Source: Sodiomyces alkalinus F11
Lineage: Eukaryota; Ascomycota; Sordariomycetes; Glomerellales; Plectosphaerellaceae
Direction of reading: 5' to 3'
Length of the DNA: 64,000 nt
Assembly (NCBI RefSeq): GCF_003711515.1
Contig: NW_021167088.1
Span: 768,351-832,350, forward strand
Shown: positions 1 through 11,196 of the stretch, in pieces
How positions within the stretch are numbered: position 1 is the stretch's first letter
How the letters are laid out: every line of letters begins with the position of its first letter
Program-made: the position numbers and the translations under genes
Notes under the pieces: generated by a model
The model's input: the letters and a program-made list of their open reading frames with translations, nothing else
Told to the model about the DNA's origin: nothing
Databases searched by the model: none

Positions 1-1
1 C

Positions 2-3000
2 ATCAAGGAGCTATGGCGCGCCGCTCCCGACGTCCTTCAGAATGTCATCCCTCAGGTTGAGGCCGAGCTGTCCGCCGACAACGTCGAGCTTCGCCAGATC
101 GCCACCGAAACCCTGGGAGATATGATTGCCGGTATTGGAGCGGCGGGCCCGCCTCCCGCCCCGATCATCGACCCTGCCGCCTACCCCCCGCTGCGGTTAT
201 CAGACGAGGAGCCCGACACGACGACTGCGACCAGCGCTCTTACCACCCCTCTATCCCCGCAATCCTTTGCGCAGACCCACGCAGTCGCCTACCACAGCTT
301 TCTCGGCAGGAGGCAAGATAGGACGCCGGCAGTCCGTGCCGCTTGGACCACCACGGTTGGGTATATCCTGTCGACATCCGCCGGTGGCATTGGTCTGAGC
401 AGGGAGGAGCAGGCCGAGCTGATCCGGGCCCTGGGCGACAAGCTCAACGACAGCGATGAGAGGGTCAGGTTAGCAGCCGTCCAGACCATGGAGCTCTTCG
501 GCTTTCGCGATTTCGTCCTGAAGCTTGGCCCCACGGGGGGTATCGACAAAGAAGGCTCCATACTCCGTAGCCTGGCCGATAGATGTCGCGATAAACGACC
601 GGCAGTACGCGTCGATGCCATGACCTTCCTTGGGAATCTCTGGGGGGTCGGAGCGGGTGAGCTGGCCAGTGGTCAAGACGTGGTGATGCCCCTCAACGGC
701 ATCCCCTCGGTCGTGTACAAAGCCTGGTATGCCAACGATCTGGAGCTGAACATCCTCATCGATCGGGTCATTTTCGAATGTTTGTTGCCACTTTCGTTCC
801 CGCCCATCAAGAGCAAGGGTACCAAGGCCTCGGCAAGCCAAAGCCAGCCCAGCGGCACCGGAACTGTGTCCGATCAAGACCGAATACGCGCCGAGAGAAT
901 CCTGCTGCTCGTTCAGTCTCTCGACCCACAGGCGAAGAAGTCCTTCTTTACTATGCAGGCCCGGCAACCGCAGTTCGCCGGCGTCCTGGAGGCTTTCATA
1001 AAGCAATGCGAGGCATACAACGGGGGTGTCATGGACGGCGCTGGTCCGAGGAAGACGGCCGCCCTGGAGAAGACCATTCAGTACATCGCTCAGTTTTTCC
1101 CCGATGCGGCCAAGGTCAAATCGGATCTGTACAAGTTTGCCAAGGCGAACGACCGCAGGAATTACCAGCTCATCAGGTTCTCCATTGGTTCCGAGAACGA
1201 TTATAAAACAGTGCGCGGCGGCATCAAGGAGCTCGTTAAACGAATGCAGGGGGGGCCCGCGGCGAGCGCCCTCGACACTCTCATCCCATTTCTTTACCGT
1301 TCGGCCTGTCTCATTTTCAACCGAAGCCATCTCTCCACCATTCTCGACTACTCGAAGACCGACAAGGACGGTTTCGGCCCAGTGGCCCACGAGATCTTAC
1401 ACGAGATTTCTCTACGCAACCCCGACATGTTCAAGACCTTTGTCGTGGATCTCTGTAAGGAGCTTGTCCAACAGTCGCCGTCCGAGCACAATGAGAACGA
1501 CCCGGCTGTCGTGGACATTCTGCGGGCTTGCTCGGCCTTCGCAAAGAAGTACCCCGATGAAATCCCTAATACCAAGGAGTTCGGCCGGGCTCTCACGAGC
1601 TACGCTCAATTCGGTCGGCCTGTCAAGGCGGCCAAGTACGCCATCAAAATCCTCCTAGCCAAGGGGGACAAACAAGGCCTCGTTCTGGCGACATCGCTGT
1701 TCGATAGGGTTATGGCGAATTTCGAATACGGCTCGCCTTACTTCCTGAACAAGCTACAGTGCTTGGCCCAGCTCTATCTCCAGGCGCCCAAGGTGACGGA
1801 AGGGTCCGACCAGGAGATCGTGGACATGGCCGTCCAGAAAATCGCCCGTCAAGTTCGCACCGAGGCGTCGGATAAGGACCCCGAATGGGTAGACGACGCC
1901 GACATGGACGAAGAGCTTCGGGCCAAAGAACTGTCCCTGCGCATTGCTGTCAATCGAGTCCGGAGCGTCGAAGACGTCGAGGAGGCAAAGGCCCAGGCCG
2001 GTCCGGTGTTCAAGCTGCTGATGACGCTCGTCACGAAGCAGGGCGAATTGTGCAAGGAGAAGGACACGCCCAACCACCACAAGGCTCGTCTTCGTCTCCT
2101 GGCTGGTCAGCTGGTTCTCAAACTATGCACGCAAAAGCACTTTGACGATATTTTCAGCCACAAGGATTTCCATAACCTTGCGTTTATGACGCAAGACAGG
2201 GAGCCGGCCGTCCGCCGCGGCTTCGTGGAGAAGCTCATGAAGAATCTTGTGCTCAACAGACTCCGGCACCGCTTTTATACCATGATCTTTCTGACGGCGT
2301 ACGAGCCCATGGCCGACTTCAAGCAGCACATCGAGACATGGATTCGATCACGGGTGCAGTTCATGCAGTCGAACGGGGACAAGAACAATATGGAGGCGCT
2401 CATCGGAAGGTTAATACCCCTTCTGGCGCACCATCCTGATTACAGTCCGGAGATGGAATATCTTGTGGACCATGCCCGTTACCTTGTCTTCTACGTCAGT
2501 CACGTCGCAACGGAGAAGAACCTGGGATTGATCCATCGCTATGCCGAACGCGTCAAGCAAACCCGGGACCTCCTTAACCCGGAGAAGAGTGAGAACCTCT
2601 ACGTCTTGAGCGATCTTGCTCAGGCGGTGATCAGGAAATGGCAAGAGAAGAAGGGCTGGAGTTTCCAGGCGTATCCCGGGAAGGTGGGCTTGCCAATGGG
2701 TCTCTACGCGGCGCTACCGAGCCACGATGTTGCGCAAGAAGTGGCGAGAAAGCTATATATCCCCGATGGAATCGAGAACAGACTGGATGAGGTTCTGAGG
2801 TCGGTCGACAAGAAAAAGGTAAGCGACCTCCCCCTGAAATAAGAACAATATCCGCCTGTTTTCCTTTTCTCCCCCCCCCCCTTTTCGGCATGTGGCGCAT
2901 GCTAACGCGCATCTCACCGTCCCGCAGAAACGCAAGACAACCGACGACCGCGGCGAAGGCGGCTCTGCGGCGAAGAGGATTCGCACCAAGGAACCTAAAC

Positions 3001-3755
3001 CCCAGACCACCAAGGCGACTATAGCATCCAAGAAGAGCAAGCCGGCTGCCAAGCCCAAACCGAAACCCAAATCCAGCAAGCCTAAGATGCGAAAGGAATC
3101 CGAACTCGCCATGGACGAGGGAGAACGCAGGCGAAGCGGGCGCAGCAGGAAGAGCACGTCGGCTTATCAAGAGCGACATTCTTCCGAAGACGATGCCGAG
3201 ATGTGGGAGGGCGTGGCAGAGTGGGAGTATGAAGGAGAAGAAGGAGGAGGAGGCGAGAAAAGCGCGGCAGAAGGAGACGACGGTGACGTGGTGTCTGGGG
3301 AGGAACCGGGATCAGATATCACGCAGGAAGACGACGAAGCTGAGCCAGCGTTGAAGAAGAAGAAGAAGAGGACGGCGGCGGCGGCGACGGCTGTTGCAAA
3401 AGCCAAGGCGGCGAAGAAGAAAGCCGAGGACCGAGACGATGACGACTCGTCCGTTTTGTCTGAGCCCGAATCCTCCGTCCTCTCGGAACCGCAAGACGAC
3501 GGCGAAGAGGCGGATAAGGAGGACGAAGAAGACGAAGAGGGCGATGAGGGCACATCACCCACCACAGCACGGACCCGGTCGACCGGCAGAAAGGGCCGGA
3601 ATGCCGCGTCGGCGGAGCTTCCGTCCCGACCGGCTGTCAAGAAACCGCCTCCCCCCGGCAAGAAGCAGCAAGCTGCGGCCTCTGCTGGAACCCGAACCAG
3701 GGCATCCAGGCCGGCTGCCAGGGAAGTCAGCGATTCGGAGTTTGACGGGGATTGA
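2..3755 (+). CDS. PDS5: Sister chromatid cohesion protein Pds5 (5' partial)
   Basis: Cohesin-associated HEAT-repeat protein (Pds5/Spo76/BimD family) that acts on chromatin to maintain cohesion and regulate cohesin release. The reading frame is open from base 2, so the true start lies outside the window and the ATG at 122 is internal. Exons: 2-2818 and 2928-3755. The 109-bp phase-0 intron has donor GTAAGC, branch site GCTAAC at 2901 and acceptor CGCAG. About 1,214 residues are visible. The first ~930 are helical HEAT-like repeats; the last ~275 are a low-complexity tail of alternating Lys/Arg-rich and Asp/Glu-rich stretches with Ser-Glu-Pro repeats, as in fungal and animal Pds5. The gene ends convergently with the next gene. 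Family assignment is confident; the exact N-terminus cannot be seen. Confidence 0.9.
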
Positions 3756-4687
3756 TTCATAGGTCCGGATTGTTGGAACAGCAGGGGAAAAGGGAGGAAG
3801 ACACTGAAACTTGGCTTGGATTTCGACTCGTGGACTGTCTGGGTCATATTTTATTCCAGCCCAGTTTCACCCCGACCATCATTCGATTCAAACGCAACCA
3901 GATGGACTTAGTAGGAGAGCGGGGCGTTTCTTCGTGGGATGGGTTTTATACGATGCGGGGGCATCCAGATCCAGGCCTTCTATGCGATGGGGGATGAGGT
4001 GAAACAAGCTGCCAAGTCGTATCTCACTCTCCCTCTCACATAATATGCCTGTGTGAGTATGTGACTCTTCTTTTTTATCGCATTCTTATGGTTGGGTGGG
4101 CTACATTCTTTGATCTTCTTCAGGAATGGTACGCGAGTTTTGCATCAGTCAGGAAAGCTGCAGGAGGGAGGAATAAAACGCAAGCGAAAGGGAATGCTGA
4201 GGCCCATTGTTTGATACCGAGGCGAAAATCGGATGGCCGGGGCCCAGGTTCAAGGTGGTTTTCGTTATCAGGGCGGGTATATCCTGCTAAGCAGTTTGGC
4301 TTGAAGGGCATAATAGCAAGTAATGGTAGCAGGGAGATGAACAAGCTTGAATTTACTTGGTGATGCCTGAGAACTACGGCAATCCTATGCCAGACTGCAT
4401 TCCTATGCGCAACTATGTAGAAGCCAGAAGCCAGCCCCAGGGGGGTTCTCTACTCTTAACTTTGTGGCGACCTACCGAATTCTACTGCTGGGGAGCCGGT
4501 CCCTCCGCCTCCCGGTCACCCGAATGCCGATCCATCTGACTCTTTTCGACTCCATATCTGCAGCGGGAGGAGGGAACGAACATACGGCTCGGTGACATGT
4601 GCGGCAAATGGCGAGGAGACATGCAGCACTTAACCGCTGAAAAGAAAGGCCCGGCTGCGGCACCTATTATGTCCCGGGTGTGCTCAT
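3756..4687. other. Convergent 3' intergenic region
   Basis: Lies between the stop codons of PDS5 (+) and the zinc-cluster factor (-) and should hold both 3' UTRs. Short open frames here have no recognisable domain or fungal codon pattern. Nothing else seen. Confidence 0.6.
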
Positions 4688-7056
4688 TCATGGGCGTAAC
4701 TTGGCCCATTTCTCGATTAATACCCCGAGCTGCCCCTCGAGACTTTCCACATCAGTATCCTCGACACCAGAGGCCAGCAGCTTCCTGATCTCTTCTCGCT
4801 GAGGTAGCACAAAGGAGACGGGTAGGTCTTTCTCGACGGCATCCTGGCCCCAGTCCTCAAGGTATACCCGCGCGCTTACCGGGATGGGCTTATCCAGAGC
4901 CCATGCCAGGGCCTGTACGGCCTGAAGCATGCGACCCATAACCTTCATGACGCGGGAAGCAAGGCGCATCATGACGCAGCCCCTTGTGAAGAGATCGTGC
5001 GTTACTGGGTCGTCGAGGATGGGAACAAGTGTCTGTGTGGCCACATGAAGCACGCGGGAGCTCATGGCCTCGTAAGGCCACTTTTGGAGGTAGACCTCGG
5101 CCAGTTCTATGTCACTCCGACAGTGTTCGAGGACAAGATCTTTGACGAGAGTTCCGCGGGAGGTGAAAGGCGTTTCGAAATGGGTTTCGTAAGGGAGGGT
5201 CTGAAGGATTGTGTGTGCAACCTCGTTCTCATGCATCCTGGAAAAAGAGGCAAGTATAAGTTAATAAGGCACCCTGTTGTCCTAATGCATGCCGCCCCTA
5301 TCACGGCAAGAAAGTCATACCTGATAAAGCAGGTTGATGGTGTAAAATTGTTCTCGACCCTGAATCTCCCCGACAGGTCTTCCCGGAAGCGCCTTAGTCT
5401 CGTGTAGAAGACCTTTCTTAGGCGGACATCATAGTCGCTGCCTCTGACGGTTTGTGGCGCAGTTAAATGCTGCATCAATTCATTCCACAGCTGAGACAAC
5501 TCACAACTAAGGGTGAGCGTGCCGGGAACCAGGGGTATCTTGTCCGACGATTCCTCCAACGGCTGACCCAGGACGTCGACATTCGCCATGCCATTATCGG
5601 CTGCGGCGGCCCCCCCATAGTCGAACAATTTCGGCACCCGAGGCAAAGGGAGAATAGACGGCTGATAGTAATAAAAAGCGACACGGCTGAGAAACGGTGG
5701 CGGTAAGCAACAGATTCGTATTAGGAGAGGCGAAGAAAGGGGGGAAGGGGGGTGACCTTGGTGAAATCAGGCCAACCTAATCAACCAACCAACCTCTCTT
5801 GTAGGTAAAGGCCCCATAGGGCACGCGAAATTGCTCGCCTCTCTTTCGAGACGCCGGGGTCGTTCTCGTTAAGCGCTGTGAAGCGTCGCTCGAGTCCTAG
5901 GCGACTGATCATGGCGAGGGCGGCGAAGCGGTATAGCTGCGAGGCTCGATCCCTCCCCAGGCCCGCCTCGACAAAATACATTATGGCCAGGGCCTGGGCC
6001 GTCGGAAGGGAGGAGCGGCCCTGTTCCCGGTCAAGCAGGCTTTTTGCTTCTTCGAAAAATCGCTCGGCCATGTTCTGTCGCGTGATGGCGCCAAATTGCT
6101 TCGCACGGTCCACGAAATGCTGTGAAGAAGGAAGAAAGAGAGAGAATAGGAAAAAAAAGAGTTAGCACATACTCAGTTTTTGCTTCATTCGTGATAGCTC
6201 GTGGGCAGTCGGGGGAGGCGCACACATCGCAGGGCGCAAATGGCGTTTACTAAGAAGGGAGAGCACCACTTCGCTGTTCGGACATCTCCGGTAGCCATAT
6301 CTTCAAGAAAGGCGTCTCGGTCAACCGATGCGAACCAGTAAGTGTCGTCCCATACGAAGAAGCTGGTGATCAACTCAGAGACGAGGCCATCACCAACAAC
6401 GCTGGTCCACGGGCGTGCCGAGACCTTGATCGCGCTGTCGGTCAAGGCATCACGGTCAAGCTTGGCCAGTTGGGCATGTCCCACCCATTCGTCGGTACTC
6501 GGGGATGGTAGCAGGATCTCGGCGTGTCTGATGGCGTGAAGAACCTGAGCGGGCTCGCTGGACGTCCTGACGCGGCGGAATATCTCCTGGGCTTCATCGA
6601 CTGGCCTATCGCGCAATAAATTGAACAGCTCTTTGTATTGAGCGAGTTCCAGCTGTAGAGCGCGGTGTTTGCGTTTGAGGGCTTGGGAGGCTGTCTCATT
6701 CACGTCGGCTCTGTAGACGCAATCTTCGTCCCTCGCGGCACAACGATGGCAAAAGGGTCTCGCACCATCACACTAAAGGCCGGGGAGGCGAGAGAGCAGT
6801 AACAGTTAGTTCTTCTGAGCATGAAGGTTAATTGAACATGGGTCACTTTTTTCCCCCTTGCCTTGGCTTTGCTCCGGCGGCAGTTCTCACAGGCGACGGA
6901 GATGGCGGTTCGTTTCGGCCGGTTCGAAGTGGCTATATCCCGGGACATTTCGGTATTCCGTTCCTCGGCGCCGCTGAAACTTCCACTGCTGTCATTCACT
7001 GCCTGCGTTCGAGCTGGGAGAAGAGGTAGAAGTCTCGATGGCTGTCTCGTATCCAT
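4688..7056 (-). CDS. Zn(II)2Cys6 fungal transcription factor
   Basis: Zinc-cluster regulator with a fungal-specific middle homology domain; target genes unknown. Proposed exons on the minus strand: 7056-6862, 6772-6224, 6119-5794, 5686-5321, 5237-4688, giving about 661 residues. The Cys pattern is canonical (C56-X2-C59-X6-C66-X6-C73-X2-C76-X6-C83) only if intron 1 (6861-6773) is spliced with a GC donor, AAG|GCAAGG to TTTAG. Next come a basic linker and short coiled coil (about 85-120), then the middle homology domain, with motifs such as SPFLVNAICAL, FFEEAKSLL and a WGLY segment. Introns 3 and 4 (5793-5687, 5320-5238) are clear. Intron 2 is uncertain: the frame-preserving donor is a weak GTGCGC at 6223, while a stronger GTATGT donor at 6172 would leave in-frame TGA codons. 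An alternative start is the ATG at 6948. It resembles NirA-like regulators in layout only. Confidence 0.8.
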
Positions 7057-9193
7057 GACGCTTGTCACCCGCCCCCAACCGCGCTGGGCAGGGAAGGCCG
7101 GCGCGCCCTCCAACGGGACTCGGGGACTACGGCACTGTTGCGCAATGGGCTGAATTTCGATATATTCTGGGACTCCAATCAGCTTTGCGGGGGCTCGTTG
7201 ATGAGCATAAACAGAGAAGGCCGTGTTCTTTGACGTCATGTGAAATGGGAGAGTGAATGAGAAACTCAAACCAGCATACACAACGGGTGCCAGGTTGGTT
7301 ACCCTTGACCAACACTTCAGACAAAATAGGAAGTCGATGCAGGTAAGAAGGATGCAGGTATGCACCTGGGTAGGTAATCAATCGATCGGTATGTGGGAGC
7401 GATTGGTCGAGAATCACGTATCTTCAATGGTATACGGAGTTTTTGAAAGAAGCACAAGTAAACAAAGACCTTGGAGCTCATTGCTCGTTTGTTCAATTGG
7501 CACCGGCGGTTGTTGGCCGTTTGATTCCTCGAATTCCACGTGGCGCTCGGTTTGCTTCTTGTGTCACCTGAAAGCAAAGCTGCACTTGGCCTGTCTTGGC
7601 CAGCCCGACGTTCGTCTCTCCCCTGGCCTTGCAGACTGCGTACCCTTCTGTAATTACGCCGTACGGCGTAAACACCGGTACAACGAACACCGGTAGGTAG
7701 CCTTGCAATAAATGTCAGAAGTTCTGCCGACCACGACAGCCTGTGGCTTGCCTTTCGGTTGACTCCCTGCCTCTTCGATCTGGTCTTAATGAGCACGAAA
7801 AAGCCGGGAATGAAACCGCACCGACTTTTCTTCTTTTCTTCTTTTCCTTCCTGTTGTTGTGTTCAGCTGCATGCATGTTCAACATGTTTATCAAAAACCG
7901 CGAATAGAAGAAGCCGGAGCCAAGCTTCTAGGCCCTTTCCGACCCGTTCAAGACAGAGACGATAGGAGCGGCACAGTACGGGACTGGTGTAGAAAGATTG
8001 GCACGCTGCGACTCGATTCGAGTCCAAGGCTCAGGACACGAGTTAGGTGAGTATTCGACTGTTTGTGTGCCTTGGAAGGCAGAATAGTAGATGGTTTATG
8101 TATCCGAAATACAAATAGTTAGGCAAGTCGGCAGAGTGGGAGAAGATGAAAAGAGAAATGGACGAGAACGAGAAAGACGATGTAAAAACGAAAGTGAAGG
8201 CTTTCCCCGCATAACATCCTGAAATACTGAAATATCTACACAAGGTACATAAGGCAGTGGGCAAAAGATGAGAGAACAGGAAGGAAGTGCCGACCTTACG
8301 ATAAAGTCACTCTAGAAGGATAGGCAGGTACGAAGGAGGTAGCGATGGATATTCACAATGGCTCCCGTCGGAAGGCAATAAAAACTATGACGTAGGTACA
8401 TGCGGTGTACACACACTGTCGCACCCGTGTCCACCGGTTCACCGTTCGCGGGACCAATCAAAATCGTGTGCCTTTTAAGTATCGCTACTCCCCTGACGGA
8501 AGAAAACCTCCGGGCTCTCCTCACACACGCAGTTCTATACCGCGACAGTGGTTAAATACAGAAGCTTATTAGGTAAAGTACTGGTAGCTAACAGGCAAGG
8601 GAGGGGGCGGTACGAAGGTGATGTCCATGCACTGTACATAGGTACGAAGTACAGGATACGCATACTCTGTGCCGCATCCTAATTATTACTGAATACACCA
8701 GCAACACATCACTTTTACGTCGATAATGAAGCCCGTCCAGACCGGACCCCTTTCCACCCTACAATTCTGATACCTTGCAGACACTCCGTGGTTCTTTGAC
8801 TGACTAAACTTTAGTCGGCTTCGTACTGTACTCCGAAACTCTATGACGCAAACATTATGTGACCAATTTCTCTACGACTAATCAACTGGTCCTACTCCGC
8901 ATGGCCAATGGCTTCTCTCCGTTCTTGTCGGATCTTGGGCCATGGGCCGACAGGAACTCATTGGACGGGTGGATGAATGTGGTGCGCTCGGCGTTGGCCA
9001 TTTTCTCCATTATGGCCTTGTGAGGCAAAAAGCCATCAGAGTAAAAGACTTAGTTATACCGGCAGAAAACCCATGGGACGACTCGGTTGAGCCATTGTCG
9101 TATATGGCCACCATGAAGCGACCCCAGCGAACCAAAGCAAGCGAAACCAACTTGGAATAAGCAATAAGACCAGCGTCTTTCGTTGACAGCGGT
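7057..9193. promoter_or_regulatory. Divergent intergenic region between two transcription factor genes
   Basis: About 2.1 kb upstream of both the zinc-cluster gene (-) and the bZIP gene (+), so it should contain both promoters and leaders. It holds a perfect GTACGAAGTAC motif at 8642 and related GTAC-core motifs near 8820. The open frames (for example 7253-7696) have no recognisable domain. Confidence 0.45.
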
Positions 9194-9880
9194 ATGGCGA
9201 CGCGGATCGAGGACCCGGCCTTTACACTCGCCTCGACACCAAAGCTCGTCGATACGAAGGGCCCAGCGACCCGCGGCAGAGGCCGGTCCCGAAAGACAGC
9301 GGCATCAGGTGCTATAGCTTCAACTATACCCACCGCAAACCCAGCGAGAACATCCGCCAAAAGACAGAAAGATCCCAATCCCTGCTGTCCTCCTGCTCCT
9401 CCATCATCATCCTCGACATCATCCACCCCTTCTTCGTGCGCGGGACGAGATGACAAGAAAGCCCACCTCCGCCAGCGAAACCGAGAAGCAGCCCGCAAGT
9501 GCCGCGTCCGCAAACAGCGCGGCATCGAGGACCTCCAGTCCAACGAAGCCGCCGTAACCGCCGTCCACCAGGCCCTCGCCGCCGAAGCCACCATGCTCCG
9601 CAGCGAGGTCCTCATGCTCAAGAACATGGTCCTGCAGCACGGCGGATGCGGGTGCCCCTATATCCAGGCCTATATCGAGGGTGCCGCCTCCAGGCTGCTC
9701 ACGAGGCCTTCGACCTCCTCGTCCTCCGATTCCCCCGTCTCCCCCCGTTACTCCTTTCCCCACGATACCGAGGCCGACCACGCCTACTCAGTAAGGAATT
9801 CGACCAGCACCACTAGCGACCCTCCACGAATGGGAAGCGAGGGCGGGGAGCTGGCGGGGGTGGACTTGCTGAAGGCCTGA
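9194..9880 (+). CDS. bZIP transcription factor (ATF/CREB-like)
   Basis: Intronless gene for 228 residues. The basic region carries the bZIP signature N-X7-R (N96...R104) within NREAARKCRVRK. A zipper follows with perfect heptad spacing: L114, V121, L128, L135, L142. Directly after the zipper is a short Cys-rich motif (GGCGCPYIQAYI, about 150-161) that I recall from fungal ATF-like bZIP proteins. The N-terminal ~85 residues are Ser/Thr/Pro/Arg-rich and probably disordered; the C-terminus is Ser-rich. The expected role is dimeric DNA binding in the nucleus at CRE/AP-1-like sites, possibly stress-related; the target is not knowable here. The start ATG follows a clean leader, and no upstream in-frame ATG extends the domain. 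Confidence 0.85.
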   Translation: MATRIEDPAFTLASTPKLVDTKGPATRGRGRSRKTAASGAIASTIPTANPARTSAKRQKDPNPCCPPAPPSSSSTSSTPSSCAGRDDKKAHLRQRNREAARKCRVRKQRGIEDLQSNEAAVTAVHQALAAEATMLRSEVLMLKNMVLQHGGCGCPYIQAYIEGAASRLLTRPSTSSSSDSPVSPRYSFPHDTEADHAYSVRNSTSTTSDPPRMGSEGGELAGVDLLKA

Positions 9881-11196
9881 CTTGCAGTATGCGTCCTGGT
9901 GCTGTGTTCTGATAAGGGGCAAAAAAAAAAGGAAAACCCGAAAAAAGTCAAGACGGCTCGCGAAGACCCATGACACTTTGCTTCTCGAGTTGCTGACCGC
10001 GACGGCTTCAAACCCCAAAGTAGGAGGGACAAGTAAAAAGGCCCAGCTGAAGCGCATCAATGTGCGCTGGAGATCGCTCGTTTATAAATCGGCTGCTGGG
10101 TTGTGAGATTCCATTAAGGTAACTCTGGTTGGTCTGATGGACTTCCGTTCGTTCGAGGCCGCTTGGTTACGCCTTCGATGATACCAAACTACGAACCTGG
10201 GACTTTGAACCGAGGAAGAATTGTCAGAGGAATGAGACATGCGATGGCCGAATGCATGCGCTATAAGTTGGACGAAATATAGTATGCGCCAACGGCATTG
10301 CATCACAGCAACTTAAGCGGAGGCTTGTACGATAGTCGAGAGGTCGAGAGGGACGGAAAGGAGACGTCTGCCCACTTACACAAGGACCCAGGAACATTTG
10401 TCGGTCTTTTCTGTGCGTTGTTTGCAAGAAGACGACGACCAACCCCCCTCAACCCGGGAGGGGGGGACTGGATTTTGCAGCGGGAGAGAAGCCAGAAGTT
10501 CTCACGGTTTTGCATTCTATGCGTTCTTTGCAGGATCATGAATACCATTCTTGTGGAATAAAGACAATATATGTCCCTACTCACGCACTCGTTTAGCCCG
10601 CATCACTTCACAAAATACAAAATTGGACGAGCGCAACGTGATATGTCATATCATTAGATTATTCCGTTTATCATCTTACACGCTTCCCCTGCCTCTCTTG
10701 CCCGTCTCTGTACGTGTCTGAGGGCGCCAGATGAAATAACCCCAGTAAGTTTGCCGTCTGAGATTCTAGATATATACGGAGTTATAAGGAGACTACATTC
10801 CTTATCGCTTCCTTGTCCACAACCCATCCAAGACTCAGACCCATGTTTGTAGTTTCTCGTTTTTCGCCGGTCCTGAACCTGTGTATTGCCGAGAAAAGAT
10901 GCAAATACCTCCAGAAACTAAGAGGCCAAAAAAAGAAGAAGAAAAGAAGAAAAGACATGTCTCATATCCCATGATGCGGTGTAATCATCGTGTTCCGCCC
11001 AGCGGCCACGCGAACGTATCAGAAAAAAAAAAGAAAAGAATAAGAAAAGAAGAAGAAAAGGGAATCTCGTCGTAAGACCGATGTAGATGGTGTATCAAGA
11101 GCAGCACGTCGGTTTCAACAGACTCCCAAGCCTTTCTCTGCGAGAGTGAAGAGGTCCTCAATAGCGAGAACATGACCACCATCCAACCTTGGGAAC
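9881..11196. other. Convergent 3' intergenic region
   Basis: Between the bZIP gene (+) and the STE11 gene (-), presumably both 3' UTRs. Purine-rich A/G tracts occur at about 10930-11060. No supported gene or RNA. Confidence 0.55.

Noticed and set aside
7975..8035. Possible tRNA (GATTCGAGTCC with an upstream TGGTGTAGA)
   Set aside because: The upstream box is imperfect, the distance is too short for a tRNA, and the arms do not pair.
4688..9880. Secondary metabolite or other gene cluster around the Zn2Cys6 and bZIP genes
   Set aside because: No synthase, oxidase, transporter or tailoring gene is nearby. The LaeA-like methyltransferase is more than 50 kb away and also has no such neighbours.
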